A stretch of 38,920 nt of DNA from Nephromyces sp. MM_2019 (GCA_015657535.1 JADHZB010000760.1:1-38920); one strand, 5' to 3'; positions 1-12,977 are shown, numbered from the stretch's first letter. A program made the numbers and translations. The notes: generated by a model not told the origin, from the sequence alone.

Positions 1-3000
1 CAAGACCAGCTGAGGGTTCGTCCAAAATTACTAATTTTGGGTTACCTACAAAAGCCTTTCCAAATGATACTCTTCGTCTCATACCTAACGTGTGTGTGTG
101 TAAAGCGTGTTTATAATTTTTATTTAGAGAAAAAGTTGCTTTGTTTGTGTTACATGTGTATGTAATAGGTGTTTGAAATAGTGTGTATCTGTTGCGCATA
201 TAAATAATTTAGTTTATGTATGTATGTGTGTGTGACATTATTACCTCCAGAAAGTTTTCTTATATTTGTGTTTAATTTATCTGATAATTCTAAATCACAA
301 ACAACCGCCCTTACATTTTGGTCTATTTCTTTAGTTTTCAAAGTTGGTTCCTTTATAAAGAAGGTTGGTTTATCAAATAATAAGAATGCTAAATGCAATA
401 GGTTTGTAATAAATATGCAAATATACACACAGAAATTATATACAAACAATTTCTTTAAGCTATTACTAAACAAGTTAACACACATATACCGAGTTAAAAA
501 CCTCACATAATATTAAAACAATAATACATATACATGTACCTAGCTTATAATTTCATAGTACGAAAAGTATCAAATAAAATTGTAGCTACTCAAGCATACA
601 CATACACGTATAAATAGCAATATATAAAATCGTATACACCCGCATGTAATTATATAAATACATATAAACATACCTTAAGCAAAGAAAATAATTTTAAGTG
701 CTCATAGACAGTTAAATGATCCCACAGTGTGTTCTGTTGGTTACACACACCCAAATATTGTCGGATTTCATTAATATTTTCGGCGGGTGTACCAAAAATT
801 GAAAAGCTGCCCTTACTAGGCGGAGTTTGGGCTAAGAGTGTATGTAATGTTTATGTAAAAATATATATTGTTAATATGCACAATGATGTGTATGTGTGTG
901 TATATATATACATGTAAGGAGTATAGTATTGCTCATTGATCGTATCTGAATTATAAATTAACTATATTTTCAATTTTATACACATGCTTAAAAAGTAGAA
1001 TAAATGATTGTTTGAACTATCCCTCACGCAAATTTTCATAATTTGATGTGTGTCTCACGCTTAACTACCCCCATCTAAAATAAAACTTGCATTTATCATA
1101 CTTGTACACAATCTCTTAATCGTACATACATATATTTATCCCTAAATAATGCTTGAGTTTTTATTATCACACGAACACATACACGTACGAGAGCACATAC
1201 ACATATTGCACACACGTAAAAAAGCAGAAAGATACACAGAAAAACAAAAATCCAGATGTACATACACAAACGCACTTACATAAACATACATACACACACA
1301 CGTACATGCATAAACGCATAAACACATATAAGCACACAAATACACACACATTCATACATATGCACACAAACGCGCACAATATACACAAACAAAAGTAAAT
1401 ATACACACAAACAAAAGTATACATACACACACCCATACACATACACACACCCATACACATACACACACCCATACACATACACACCCATACACACCCACAC
1501 ACCCATACAAACCCACACACCTATACACACACACACGCACCCATACACACACACACACATACATACATATACAAACACATAAACGTATACATAGGCACAA
1601 ACAACACACAATAAACACACTATACTTGTTAGCATTTTAATGAGAGTCGATTTGCCAGCCCCATTTTGGCCTAGTAGGGCCACCGTTTCATTTTTTTGAA
1701 TTTCGAACGAAACATCGTCAACCGCCTTAAATTCTTTGCCACCTCGTTTATAACATTTTGTTAGTGAATTTATTATTATTTTGTTTTGATCAAAAGCTGT
1801 GTTCTGTGTGTGTTCATACATATGTATATATGGGGTGTGGGGTGTATATACATATGCCTTATATATTTATATATATAAATGGGGTATGGATGTGGGGTTC
1901 TAAATAGCGGAAAGTAATGTATATAGGTCAGGGTAGTGAGTTGATATAGAATTGTGTGTGTTTGCACATGTAGAGGTGTGAGGGATTGTATAAAGGAGTG
2001 CTGTGTATGTGTAGAAGATATGTTAAGCTGTGTGAGTGCCTATATAAAGGCCCATTTTGTTAAAGGTGTGTATGGATGTATAATGGGGCTTATTTACTCA
2101 GATATTTTCTATGTTTAGAGAGATATATACATTATTATATGGCAGTGTGTGTGGGTATTGGTGTACACAATCTGGTGCATCGTTGTAAGGTTGCATAATT
2201 ATATGTAATGTTTTAGTTAGAAATATGAGAAATATTTATTTTATAGGTGCATGTTTAATTGGTATTCATTTTTTTTGAATGCATACGCTCGTACGTGAAT
2301 TAAATTGATACATATCTAAAAAGTGTGTGCAATGTTAAATATGTGCGTAAACCTACAGTAGTATTTTCTTTTGCCATATTTTTCTGGATGAGATCATGTT
2401 TAATGTTTCTAATTTTTATCTATATGCACACACACACACAAAAGCAGATACTTAGTTGTGAAAAAATTCAATGTATGTGGATGTGTACATACCATGTAGG
2501 CGACAAAAGCCAAAATGTAATACAGAAAGAAGTTGGAAATAAAAAATATAAGATCATTTTGAAAGTTTATATGCTGTAATTCAATGTTTCCTGAAAAACT
2601 ATACATACATATACAAATATATATATATATATAATATATAAAGTTGGATAGATAAATCGGCATATATATAAGCATATATAATATGAGTCGGACATGAGAT
2701 AAGAATGTAATGGGCATTATAAATTTGATATCGTATGTGTGGCTGTGTGGGTATAGATTTCAATTATAATTAATTGTGAGTATGTGTAAATATGGATTCA
2801 TAATTTTAGTATTATCGATAATATTTGTTGTCGTATAAAGTTATTTGTTTAAGTAAACTGGGTTATATGTGTAAGTATGCACAGTGTGCTGTTTTGGGTA
2901 ATGAGTGGAATTGATCTAAGCAGGATATTTGTCTTGTATGTGTGTATATGTGTGTCGTGATATGTGTTAATCTCTTTGTATATGCACTGCATTATGTATG

Positions 3001-5932
3001 AGTGTGTAAACATTGTAAATGAGTACCCGTGTACAGGCATATTAAATAATTCCATTCGTAGCATACAAGTTAATGCGTGGTGATACGTCATACCAGGAAA
3101 AAGCATTAGAATCATATTAACTAATGTTATAAACATACAAACACATGCACAAAACATATTCAGTGGTATTTGGTAACTAGGTGGTGAATATGTCTGAGTC
3201 CTATTTAGGAGAATGTAGTGTTAAATTGAATGGCTTTAATAGTATATTTTCTTCTCTATGTGTGTAATTAATTATATTAGTATGAACATTGTGTCATTTT
3301 CTCACTCTAGTGATGTATATATATATATGATTATTAATATGTAATTTAACCTGATTTTGAGTTACTTTGACCAGCAATAAGGATGATAAGATAACCAATA
3401 ACAAATATACTTATGACAATAGTTGATTGATTATTTTTCGTAGCAAATTCGGAAAAGAAAAGAGAAAATGTAATGAGATTTAATAAATAAAGGAAGTTGA
3501 CAGTCCAAATTATGAATAAAGGTGTATTTCCCAGTATAAATAAATTCATTGAAAGTGTAATCAGAAAACTTGCCACAAGTGATATGACTGTAAATATTAT
3601 TATCCTGTATAAAATATGTAAAATAATTGTATTGTATTAAATATATTTTTATATATATATAATGATCAAAGTGTGCATGTGTATCTATTTTTTTTTCAAG
3701 CTAGCACCATTAACGCACATTAATCTGTATAAAAGCAACTATTTTTATATATATTTATCTATATCGAGATGAAAACATTTAAACACGTAATTGTGCGTTT
3801 AGAATAAAAATATATCTTATAATAGCATAAAAAAATTAAAACTCAAGGGTATTGTAAGTACCAGGAACTATGATGTGTAAAGATAGTACAGCCCATATTG
3901 ACTAAATCATCCCTCAGTTTGCTTTCATTTTCATATATGAGCAATTTAAAAAAGTAAAAAAAGAAAAAGGTAGTGATCAAATAACAAAATTGTGTAAAGT
4001 AATCTGTAAATTGGTAATAAAATGGTGATGATAAATTTCCTTCAGGGATCCTAACAGTATAAAGGGCCGTATTGTGTGAACCAAAATAACTTGAGTAATC
4101 ACCTACAATATTATCTGAGTAAGAACGAAATAAATCATCTTCTTCCCTCTTCTTAAGGAATCCTACACATTGTGTGTACATAGGATCATCTTCTTTTCCA
4201 TTTAATTCACCTTCCAAATCAACACATTTTTGCAATTTTTGATGAAATGTAAAATCTTCAACCATGCCAATATACATATTCTGCCCATTAGATGATAGCC
4301 AATGATCATAAGTATGTAATGTTTGGTACTCATACACACCATATTTAGCTCTCGAAATAAACATCCTAAATTTAGCCGTTGGATTAGGTGATGTTAAGAA
4401 ATCATCCTCAAATGATATAACACCACATGTGTAATTTTCTGGAAGTGAAACAGTTTCCCCGCTTATTGCCTCTCCAAAGAATGAATTGATCGATCTCGAT
4501 ACGTCATTCGTTACATAAAAATTTTCTTCCGCATCTCTTGGTGTGTCAAATAATTTGAAATTTTCACGTATTTCTGGGTTGTTATATTTTGTTGATAAAA
4601 ACTCTATAAACGCCTCACCCACTGATGGTGGTGATAGCCCCATGAATGGACATTTTGATGTCGTAAAAGGAGAATAGTAATATCTGAGGAGGAGGAAGGG
4701 GGATAAAGTGAGTGCGTTAGGGGGATAGTGATTGAATGGTGGTGGCAGAGTATTTAAAGGAGGGGAAGATTTCGTGTGTAAATGACAGTAGTGCGGAAAG
4801 GAAATTTGAGGAGATGTATGGTGCGGATATTGGAATTGTAGTGTGAGGGTGAGATGAAGTATAGTAAGGGCTGCAAGTATATAAATTGTCAAGTACAATG
4901 TGTAAATCTTATACGCCCCGAATGTTCAATTGATAGTTGAGTGTATAATACAAAAATCTGATATTGAAAGTCAAAAGACAAGTGCGTGTGTGTTTGCATA
5001 TGATATATCTTATAAATAACTAATTTAATTGTAAAAGTACTTGTTGGTTGAAAGAATTTTATTAGCGTCATGTAAATTTTCTGTTGTATCCTTATAATAG
5101 GGACCTATGGAGTTGAGTTCTGTAATAATTTGATATAAAATGATTTGAAAACTATGTATATTATTTTATTACGCACTTTAAATATGGAATATAATAAATG
5201 TCTTTGTTTTGCGTATGATAGAATATATTTATATAGGGTAAGCATATCAAAGCAAAAATTTTAACTATATCTTTTAAAATTATTTTGCAGTTTATAAAAT
5301 AATAATCAATTTTCGCAAAATTTACAAGTTTATATTTTAAAATGTGCGTAAATTAAATATTGAATTCTTAATGAATATTATTTACAGCTTCAACATATTC
5401 ACAATAATCAAAAAATATTCATATAATCCTCGAATTTAAACATAATCATAATTCTTCCTTTAACTTTTAATATTAAATCAAACAATATATACGCACAATA
5501 AATTCATTGAAAAATATATTTATAAATCATATATTCTCTTTATATATATAGACGCATACATGTATACATTTGTGATTAGAAGCAGAAAAATAAGTACATG
5601 GATATTTATAAATACATATATTACAAAATCATAAATATTTAAATACATATGCAAACACAAATTGATGGCTATACTTACATAGATACATACAAATATATAG
5701 ACATATTAATATACACTAATACAAATTTATTGAAACTTGTTTGTAGATTTCTATGCAAAATTTTAATTAATAATAATTTACCTGATCTAAGTGAATTAGT
5801 TGACAAACAAAGAATAAAAAACAGAACAATTGGGGAAGCTACTAAAATAAAATTCAGCCATAGCCTCGTCAGTAATATAGAGTTTTTCCATAAAAGTATT
5901 TTAAAAATTCTAAGTTGATCAAACCATGCCAT
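1..5932 (-). CDS. ABCA-type ABC transporter, 3' end beyond window
   Basis: Membrane exporter of the ABCA family, whose members usually move lipids. Eleven exons join in phase: 5932-5782, 5104-5041, 4683-3862, 3604-3351, 3120-3027, 2598-2493, 2419-2353, 1796-1626, 831-674, 350-245 and 84-1 (about 692 residues, open at the left edge). The start is followed by [14 protein letters not shown], the typical ABCA first segment with its first membrane helix. Next come a large extracellular loop of about 250 residues, the [14 protein letters not shown] segment preceding the TM bundle (family counterpart EKKLKEYMKMMGL), several hydrophobic helices, then a nucleotide-binding domain. That domain has Walker [12 protein letters not shown] (exon 1796-1626), Q-loop [15 protein letters not shown] (831-674), signature LSGGMRRRVS (split by an intron at 245/84) and Walker [12 protein letters not shown] (1-84). 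Only one NBD is visible, so half- versus full-length cannot be decided. Substrate unknown. Family call is firm. Confidence 0.9.
1142..1620. repeat. CA-rich minisatellite inside ABCA intron
   Basis: Lies in the 794-nt intron between ABCA exons 1796-1626 and 831-674. The core (about 1421-1560) is a degenerate 18-nt unit close to ATACACATACACACACCC; the flanks are irregular CA, CATA and CGCA runs. On the gene's own strand it reads TG-rich. The long open frames across it on both strands are repeat translations, not genes. Confidence 0.85.
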
Positions 5933-5989
5933 GGTTTTTAGTATTTGTATGATTGGGTGTGTTTGTGTGTATATCTATTTATATATATA

Positions 5990-6075
5990 CTTGTGCGTGC
6001 GTGTGTGTGCTTGAGTCTGTGTGTGTTTGCTTGAGTCTGTGTGTGTTGCCTTGAGTCTGTGTGTGTCTGTGTGCG
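5990..6075. repeat. Short tandem repeat upstream of the ABCA start
   Basis: Three imperfect copies of a 20-nt unit, TTGAGTCTGTGTGTGTTTGC, at 6011-6072, preceded by TG-rich sequence. It lies 60-140 bp upstream of the ABCA start codon, so in its promoter or 5' leader. No known element recognised. Confidence 0.7.
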
Positions 6076-6593
6076 ACTGTTAAAAATATGTAGCATTTGA
6101 GTGGGATTGATGTATATGTGATCAAGTAGGTGTATTAAATAAGTACTCATGTTACAATGATCCTTTTGATCTCTAAATGTATAAGCAACATCATTTCAGT
6201 TTCTTGGTATGGTGAGGTATATGATCTTTGTCTATATATACCAATTTGCTACTGTACCTGTTAATTATTGTGATTTTTTGTTTTTTGGGGTATAGTACCC
6301 AAGCTTACTAATAATATGCATACGTAGTGTCACTTTCTACCAAGCTTAGGTTTTGCTTAATAAATCTTAAGGATTTAATTACAAATCAGCTATAGAAATA
6401 ACGAGAGTGGTATGATTTAAAATTAGTGTATATATATATAAGTATGTAAATTAGTAATGTTTCTAGATGATATATTTGAGTTTATATTTTATATTCCAAG
6501 TTTTGTTTAGTTTTACAACTTATAAAGTGCTGCTGCTAGCCATGTGAGAAAGTTCTTTAAGAAACTTATTTACTATTGGTTAAGAGTGTAGAA

Positions 6594-7750
6594 ATGAAAA
6601 GAATACTAGCTAAAAAATTTTTATTTGAAATTATTTCCAGAATAACAAGCCCACCGAATCTTTTACCCATCCCCACATTTGTTTCTTATTCACATAAGTA
6701 GTAGTAAACTTAAAAAAAGATTAAACTATTCACATCAAAGAACAAACAGTGCTCAGTTTATGAAGCAAAGTATTTATGTATATCACCTAGGCAATTGATA
6801 TATCTAGACATTACATATATGTAAGCCTATAATATCTTATACATATTCATGTTTTCACTTAGATTGTATACTTAATTCATAGCACTTTGAAAAAGTTTGT
6901 GAGCAGCAATCATTTAGTGATAAACACTACTCAGCAGCTAGGGAAAATTGATAAAGGTGATGGCAGAATCTTAATCCATCAAGGACCATACTGGTAACCA
7001 CAGTGCATATTGGAGGATCTTCCTTAGTATGCTATATACGTATTGTACCCATCTTGGAAATTTGGTAAAGTGTGAGCGGATTATGATTTTGTTAGTCAAA
7101 TAGATGTGTTAATAGCTTTATCTTTGATCAAATGGGCAATTAAGTAGACACTTTATTGTGTAAAGCTTGTCAAATGAACTGTAAAATTTTCTAAAATTAA
7201 AACTAATTGATAAAAAATTGAGTTTTTCTTTATCTTTTATATATCTATTTTTTCTTCATTTCTACCTTATTTGAAACTTCTTCCTAAATAATATTTGGAA
7301 TGTAGTAAGTAATACACAAATGAGTAAAAGGGTACAGGGATGTACTTGACACAGGTTTATTTACACAGCATAGCGAAAAAAGCCTGCAGTATTGAGAGGT
7401 GTAGTACTAACAATCACAAACATGAATTTTGTTTTCAATTTTTTGACTATAGTATTATTAAAGTTCCCCACGTAGCGTGGCAATTAACTTTTATATAACT
7501 TTCTTTATAAAACAGTTTCCACTTTAAACTTCAAGCTTCCTTATAGTTATGAGACTAAGAGCATCTAGAAATAACGAGTAGTACATAACTCCGTGCACAA
7601 GTAGCACCTCTTCTCATAATGCTCAGTCGTAACAATTGTAACTAGAAAACCAAACCTGTCGAGTAAGTATGAAACTGTATGCACTAAAGTTAATCAAACT
7701 AAGCGTTAAAGGTCCACTAAATACAAGAGTTCAACCACCTACTAGATTTG
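6594..7750. other. Possible unresolved small gene(s)
   Basis: This patch is less AT-rich than its flanks and holds several open stretches with splice-like edges, but I could not build one convincing protein. On plus: an ATG frame from 6594 (begins MKRILAKKFLFEII, 36 codons); an overlapping frame open from about 6640 to 6790; a 43-codon frame from 6862, after an acceptor-like TTTTCACTTAG, containing QQLGKIDKGDGRILIHQG. One route joins the last two through a GTATAT donor at 6781. On minus: a 42-codon open stretch, about 7700-7575, containing a Cys-x2-Cys pair (RCYLCTELC). A 31-codon plus ORF beginning MKLYALKLIK lies near 7668. A perfect hairpin, CCACG-TAG-CGTGG, sits near 7470. At this base composition several such stretches together are unlikely by chance, but none is secure alone. 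Confidence 0.3.
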
Positions 7751-7759
7751 GTCCTGATA

Positions 7760-8510
7760 GATAGTCCTAAGTACTCATTTATAACGTATCTATTTAGATC
7801 TAGCAGCGTGTCTGGCTTTTGTTACACACTTTATTAATTTAGTATATCAATCATACATTGCTTTTATCTGTGCTCAATTTCATCTTCTAAGCACAGCTAA
7901 ACTTGTATAAAATATTCTAGAGTAAATAAAATTTAGTTAAGTTTCGATATTGTATGCGTGTATGGCTTCAATACCAAACTTAACTTTTGAAGTGATTTCA
8001 ATAGCTAATTTTAAGTAAATTTCTTTTAACTAGGTAATTCACTCAGATTAATTTCAAGACTGTGTGGCTTAGTTTTTATTTAAATATTTGTACAAGTTCA
8101 TGCTATCTCGTGCAGTTTATAATTTATGCATTAATCCAATTTTTCACTTTTCTTTATGCGTATAATAAAGGTACTGAGGGGAGTTGTGAAATTTGTGATT
8201 ATGATATCAATTGAGTATTATCTTTCTATTCAGCTCTTGTGTAAGTTTTTCATGTGAACAAGGTTTGCATAAACATTCAAAATTTGATTGTAGAAAATGG
8301 TTAGAGTTTTGAAATGTTCATCTAATTTATTAATTAATATAGCTCATTCAATTAGAGTTGTGAGATTAACTTTACAAGTACTATACAAAATAAAATTGAT
8401 AGCTTCAGCAAAATAATTAAAATATATAGGGAAGATTTTTGAATTAATTTGCTAGGTGTACACATATATATATGTGACTTTAGCAAATTATATCACGGAA
8501 ATAAGCAAGA
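7760..8510. other. Intergenic, no gene seen
   Basis: AT-rich sequence between the unresolved patch and the 3' end of the small minus-strand gene. I see no convincing ORF, tRNA or repeat, apart from short TA runs near 8462-8475 and 8562-8570. Confidence 0.5.
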
Positions 8511-8518
8511 TTGTATTC

Positions 8519-9296
8519 CTAATCGCTTTTAGAGTCCCTGAAATGGTTTCTGTATATTACATATATATATAATTCATAAAATAAAAAAAAAATTAAATGA
8601 TAATCTGAAGAGAATTTTCGAAATTGTTTAATTTACCTAAGACTTACTACAAAATAATTAGTTAGATTAAATGAGCTTGTATGAATATCTGAAATTAATC
8701 GGAAGCATTACTTACATGAAACTTATCCGATTTTCAGTTTCCCATTGTTCAAATGGTTTTGTATTCCCCGATAAAGCTGTGTTAGACGTGGTATTAACTT
8801 GAGCATTACCAAAATGTGTTTTATAAGTAGTCACCCAATGCGAACTTTTACAATAAGTTGGAGAAACTTTTGGTTTCCATGCCATAGCTGATTCTCCCAT
8901 TTTTACACTATCTTCTATTCTCGATTCATACCTGTTAGTATGATTTATGTGTATTAACGATTGTTTATGAAATCGTCTGTTGAGTAGTTTACATATATTT
9001 TATTTTTTATTAATAAAGATTACTCTTTCAAATATATTAATAAGCTCTGTACAAACGTTTATGTATACTGAGCAATTGCTTTGTTAAAACTTTTTAACTA
9101 TACCCACCCAAAGATAAATATTAATACTGGGTGCAAATTTTTAAAAAGGTTATATTTATATATATGCTTATAAATATACTAACCAATTATCAATTAAGCA
9201 ATGATTACCATATGTGTGTACACCGCCTCTTATAATGTTAGTCCCAAGCAGTGAAATAGTTTTATCTCGCTTATTTGAATTTTTACTCATTGCCAT
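8519..9296 (-). CDS. Small protein, possible ciliary microtubule inner protein
   Basis: Three exons, 9296-9184, 8931-8716 and 8549-8519, join in phase (donors GTTAGT and GTAAGT) to give 119 residues ending RDSKSD and TAG. Two in-frame ATGs open it (MAM); I chose the first. The segment GNHCLIDNWYESRIED followed later by SHWVTTYKTHFGN resembles the layout of small ciliary proteins such as CFAP68 and CFAP107, where an NWxEE-like motif precedes a TTYxxxY/F motif. That resemblance is from memory and weak; the gene structure itself is well supported. No membrane segment or signal peptide. A GTAAGT donor near 9610 (minus strand) and an acceptor-like CACTATAG near 9328 suggest a 5'-UTR intron. Confidence 0.7.
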
Positions 9297-9329
9297 GAAA
9301 AGATCTGCTTGTGATTTCCTACTATAGTG

Positions 9330-10510
9330 AGCAAGTGATTATAGTATAATTTTGAAGCTTAAAGGAAATTTTTATTTCGGTGCTATCAGATATATAGCTG
9401 AAAAATACAATATTACCAAAGTATGTGTATAAAATTTAATTTATATATGCCTAACTTTTACATTGTATATTTGAAAAAATTGAAGTATTAAATTACAAAG
9501 TTAAAATTCAGAGATTACAGCTCATTCATTCTATGTACCTAGTATATGCATTAATTAAAAGTTACAGCTATATAAACAGCTTAAAAGGCTCAATATACAC
9601 ACTACTTACCCACCTCAAATGATCATGTAAAAGGTGTGCATACTGCTACTCAATACATACAATGCGAATTAAAAGTTAAATATGAGTACTAAACCCACAA
9701 GAGAATTAATTCATTATTTTGTGATTATTTTTAATTCAAATAAGTATTTTTTTTATTAAGTGAAGGACGAGTGTAATCGTTTGTTTTACTTTTTTTAATT
9801 ATTCAATTCTATTCAAAAATAAATTTAAGAACAAGATAAGATTTCTGAATTAGAACCCTATAGAGGCTAAATTATACAATTATGAATTAAAAAATTGCCA
9901 ATCATTTGGAAAAAAAAAAATATGGCTCCTTTAATTTAGCTATTTAATTCTGAGATAGGAACCTCATATTTCCATTTATAAGTTTGCAAAATCAATGACC
10001 TTTCAGTGAATCTGAGTTGAAAATGTATCCTAAATTTTCCTAATTATGTGTTGACTTGCTCGATTTGCCTTGAGAATTTGATGTCTATATTATGTAAAAG
10101 CATAAAATTAACTCAAAGACCTTTCCAATTACAAATTAAGATGACTTGTTTAATTTTGAGTGATCTTGAAGTTATTTAAACTTCTTATAACTTCAGTTCA
10201 TGTTAAAGTACTTTGGCTTTATAATTTTTATTAAAAATTTTAAATTCAAAACATTTAGTGTACCATAAATAACACTATGTAAGAACTAATTACTGGTATC
10301 ATAGTGAGTTAAATAAAATTCGAATTGTGAAACCACAGTCCAATCTTGATCAGTTAGATAAATTTGATCAATTAGATGAACCTCGTAAGTTAAAAATTTA
10401 AGAAATTGTTTCAATGCTGAGTGTGTGACAACAGCTCATCATTAAGTCACAACACTATTCATTTATTATAGATCACAGCATAAACTTGTTAAACATAATT
10501 ATCAAAAATA
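9330..10510. other. Intergenic region between divergent genes
   Basis: About 1.2 kb between the start of the minus-strand small gene and the start of the plus-strand split-barrel gene, so it should hold both promoters and 5' leaders. AT-rich with A/T homopolymers. No ORF or recognised motif. Confidence 0.5.
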
Positions 10511-10520
10511 CATTTGGAAT

Positions 10521-11938
10521 ATGATGATTTCCTTGCGCACGAAACTTTTTGCTGGAATAAAGAACAACGTAGGAAGCATAGTTGTTATAACAGACTCTTA
10601 CCACCTAAATCAAAACAAATTTCACGTATTACCAACATTTAAACACAAATTACACTACTCTTCATCATCAACACTAAGAAAGAAAACAAGTCCTATACCT
10701 CCCCCTTCACATCTTCAACATGAAAACGATAGATATTATCCTATATTAATAAGGTCTCCACAACAAAGCTTAGATACCAAACAAAAGGAAGGGAGATCGA
10801 GATCTAATCAAAAGATAGGGTCTAAATCCTCCCGCTCTGGCGCTTTGAAAATAAGCTTGTTTCTACTCGCTCATGCTATCCCTATAGGCTCCTTAGTATA
10901 TGCTTTTACAGTCCTTACCTCTATTCAACAAGCTGATGATGAATATGTAAGTGGTGAAACTGCTGAAGAAGTAATCCAAGACACCTTGAAGGTAAGATAC
11001 ACCACACTCTCATACAAACTAGGCTCGAGATAATTTGGAGTATACCCAAATTTCTATTACAATTCAGATAATCAGGGTTAGCAAAGGATGTTTTTGCCTA
11101 CTAAATAACTCAGACTTCCCCAATGCATGTAAGTGCTACACAATTTTATAATTATGACTCAAATGGTTTAAGAAATCCCAATATCATCAATCTTATCTAT
11201 ACAATGATATTACTCTCTATTATAAAAACATTTATTACCTACCTAAGATCAACTGGAACCACATTTCCCTGAAGAAAAGGTTTTACGCTTACCAGAAGAA
11301 CAAATAATCCCTGGTATACAAAATAACATCATTACCGATGTCATAGCTGGTGACCCAAAAATTTATTTTACTCTTTAACTGAAATTAACTATATATAGTA
11401 TCTCTTATTAAGGCAAGTATAGCGAGTTCTCACTTCCATTAAACTTTGTACATTTTGCACTAAATGCAAAATCACTAGCCCACAAAGAATTTCAGAACGA
11501 TCGTAGAATATCATTACTCTATTATGATTCAGACAGGTTATTAAAAGATATATGAATAATCTTTTTGAATACATTATTCAATTTTGATTGATATATTCTT
11601 CAGGAAAATTACCATCTTGATGAGTGGCCTAGCTGCAATTGTATCCTCAAAAGAAAGCAAAAGGCACTACTGGAGGTCTGAATGGGGCCAACATTTTGAC
11701 AGTAAGAAATAATTTTTGACTACTTCATTTTTCTAACATTGCCTTTCAGATGCATCCATTTACAAATTTCGTCTTAATTAACAAATTTATAACAGACCAC
11801 GAAGCGCCAGACTATATTTTAGTAAAATTCGTACCACAAAATGTCAAGATACAAAGAAGGAATGGTTATTCAAAAGAGATTGAAAGGACAGTTAATGAAA
11901 ACACAATTGATTGGAAATTAATAAGCACTATCGATTAA
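10521..11938 (+). CDS. Membrane-anchored PNPOx-like split-barrel protein
   Basis: Six exons, 10521-10991, 11068-11128, 11248-11349, 11413-11536, 11604-11701 and 11796-11938, sum to 999 nt (332 residues) with every phase matching. Residues 1-106 are low-complexity and Ser/Lys/Pro-rich. About 107-131 form one hydrophobic helix (KISLFLLAHAIPIGSLVYAF). The rest resembles the FMN-binding split-barrel fold of pyridoxamine-phosphate-oxidase-like and CREG-like proteins: ALNAKSLAHKEFQNDRRISL matches the 'la.H..Nl..dpR.SLl' strand-helix, then SGLAAIV, then HYWRSEWGQHFDN and DYILVKFVPQNVKI match the 'w...yf...dpdy.lirv.P..v' end. Such proteins often bind FMN, heme or F420; substrate unknown. The acceptors at 11247 and 11412 are AAG-type and less certain. 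Confidence 0.75.
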
Positions 11939-12420
11939 AGTTTGCAGGGCCTCTTAAAGCTATAATTCATATATAACTTTTTGCTTTAAGCATGTTGAAC
12001 TTTTCAACTATATAAAATTGAATGAATTGAATGATTTTTTTTCATAAATAAATAAGAAAAATAGATTTATTCTATAAAACCGAATTAAAATATTTTGTAT
12101 CCACCAATCGCATTCATAAAATTACCAACAGTTTATAAGTTTTTTATAACAACTTCCAAGTAACTCTATGAGAATAACTTTCTCTGTTTTTTCATGTTAA
12201 GAATTATCAGAAAGATTATATATAGCCATCCAATAAAATTTAATCATTCCTAAAATCTATGTATGTTTATTAGCACGAGATTATGAAGTCTAATATGTCA
12301 GATGATTAAGATAACTTTGCAAAATGTCTTTCATCGTTACTAGCTAGAAGTATTACAAAACTGCTGTTCATGATTCATACAAATAATTTGAGGTTGATAT
12401 ATGAACACTCAATAAAATAG

Positions 12421-12713
12421 TGGTACAAGGGTAACTTATACATCCTATTTAGGTAGTAAAAATAACTCCAGGCATACAAGATTTAGGAATCAATTTAATC
12501 ACGATTTGTTGGAATATTTTTGGGAATCACAATCGACTAATTCTGCTTTTTTACGACCAAGTGTGAGTCTTATTAATTTTACTTACTATATCAACGATTC
12601 TTTAAAAGCAGCTTATATTTTATTAATTGATACCAAAATATTTTAATATCTGATAGTTAAAATATTTTAAACAGATCTCTCACCTCATAAATTCAATAAA
12701 TTCATGTAGCTGA
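12421..12713 (+). CDS. 3' exons of an unassigned gene
   Basis: The frame is stop-free for about 76 codons (12414-12642), far longer than expected by chance here, but has no ATG. I read a terminal pair of exons: 12421-12562, after acceptor AATAAAATAG and ending at a GTGAGT donor, then 12675-12713, after acceptor TTTTAAACAG and ending in TGA. They join in phase 0. The product ends with a segment including FNHDLLEYFWESQSTNSAF and LINSINSCS. Family not recognised. Upstream exons should lie between 11.94 and 12.42 kb but I could not identify them. They are on the same strand as the hydrolase that starts 265 bp downstream, so they could also be its upstream exons if my stop is wrong. Confidence 0.45.
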
Positions 12714-12977
12714 GTTTTATAGAGATTAAAATTATCAACTACATTAAGTACCATATAGACAATCAGTTTGCGAGTATTTACTCAAGCTACTGAGATATTG
12801 GCGTAATTGATGTAAATTAAGATCTCGAGAAAATTTTAGAGTCTCAGATCAAAAAGTCTTAAAATTTTATTGTTTTTATTCTGGAAACTGGCTTTTTTGA
12901 ATATTACAGTTGCCAAGCATTATACCAAGAGATATAAATTGAGATTCTCTGTAACAATTCAACTCGAATTTAATAGA

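Noticed and set aside
1167..1625. Extension of the ABC Walker A exon into a Cys/Val/Tyr-rich tail
   Set aside because: Reads through the intron's CA repeat. Splicing at 1626 to 831 restores the ABCA domain in phase.
10521..10540. Bacterial or phage origin of the window
   Set aside because: Dozens of in-phase GT-AG introns, RS-domain splicing factor and mitochondrial leader are eukaryotic features.
12390..12420. Alternative genetic code (in-frame TAA after ATGAACACTCAA read as Gln)
   Set aside because: Fumarase, PNPOx-like and kelch genes all end at TAA exactly where families end. A splice acceptor at 12420 explains the frame.
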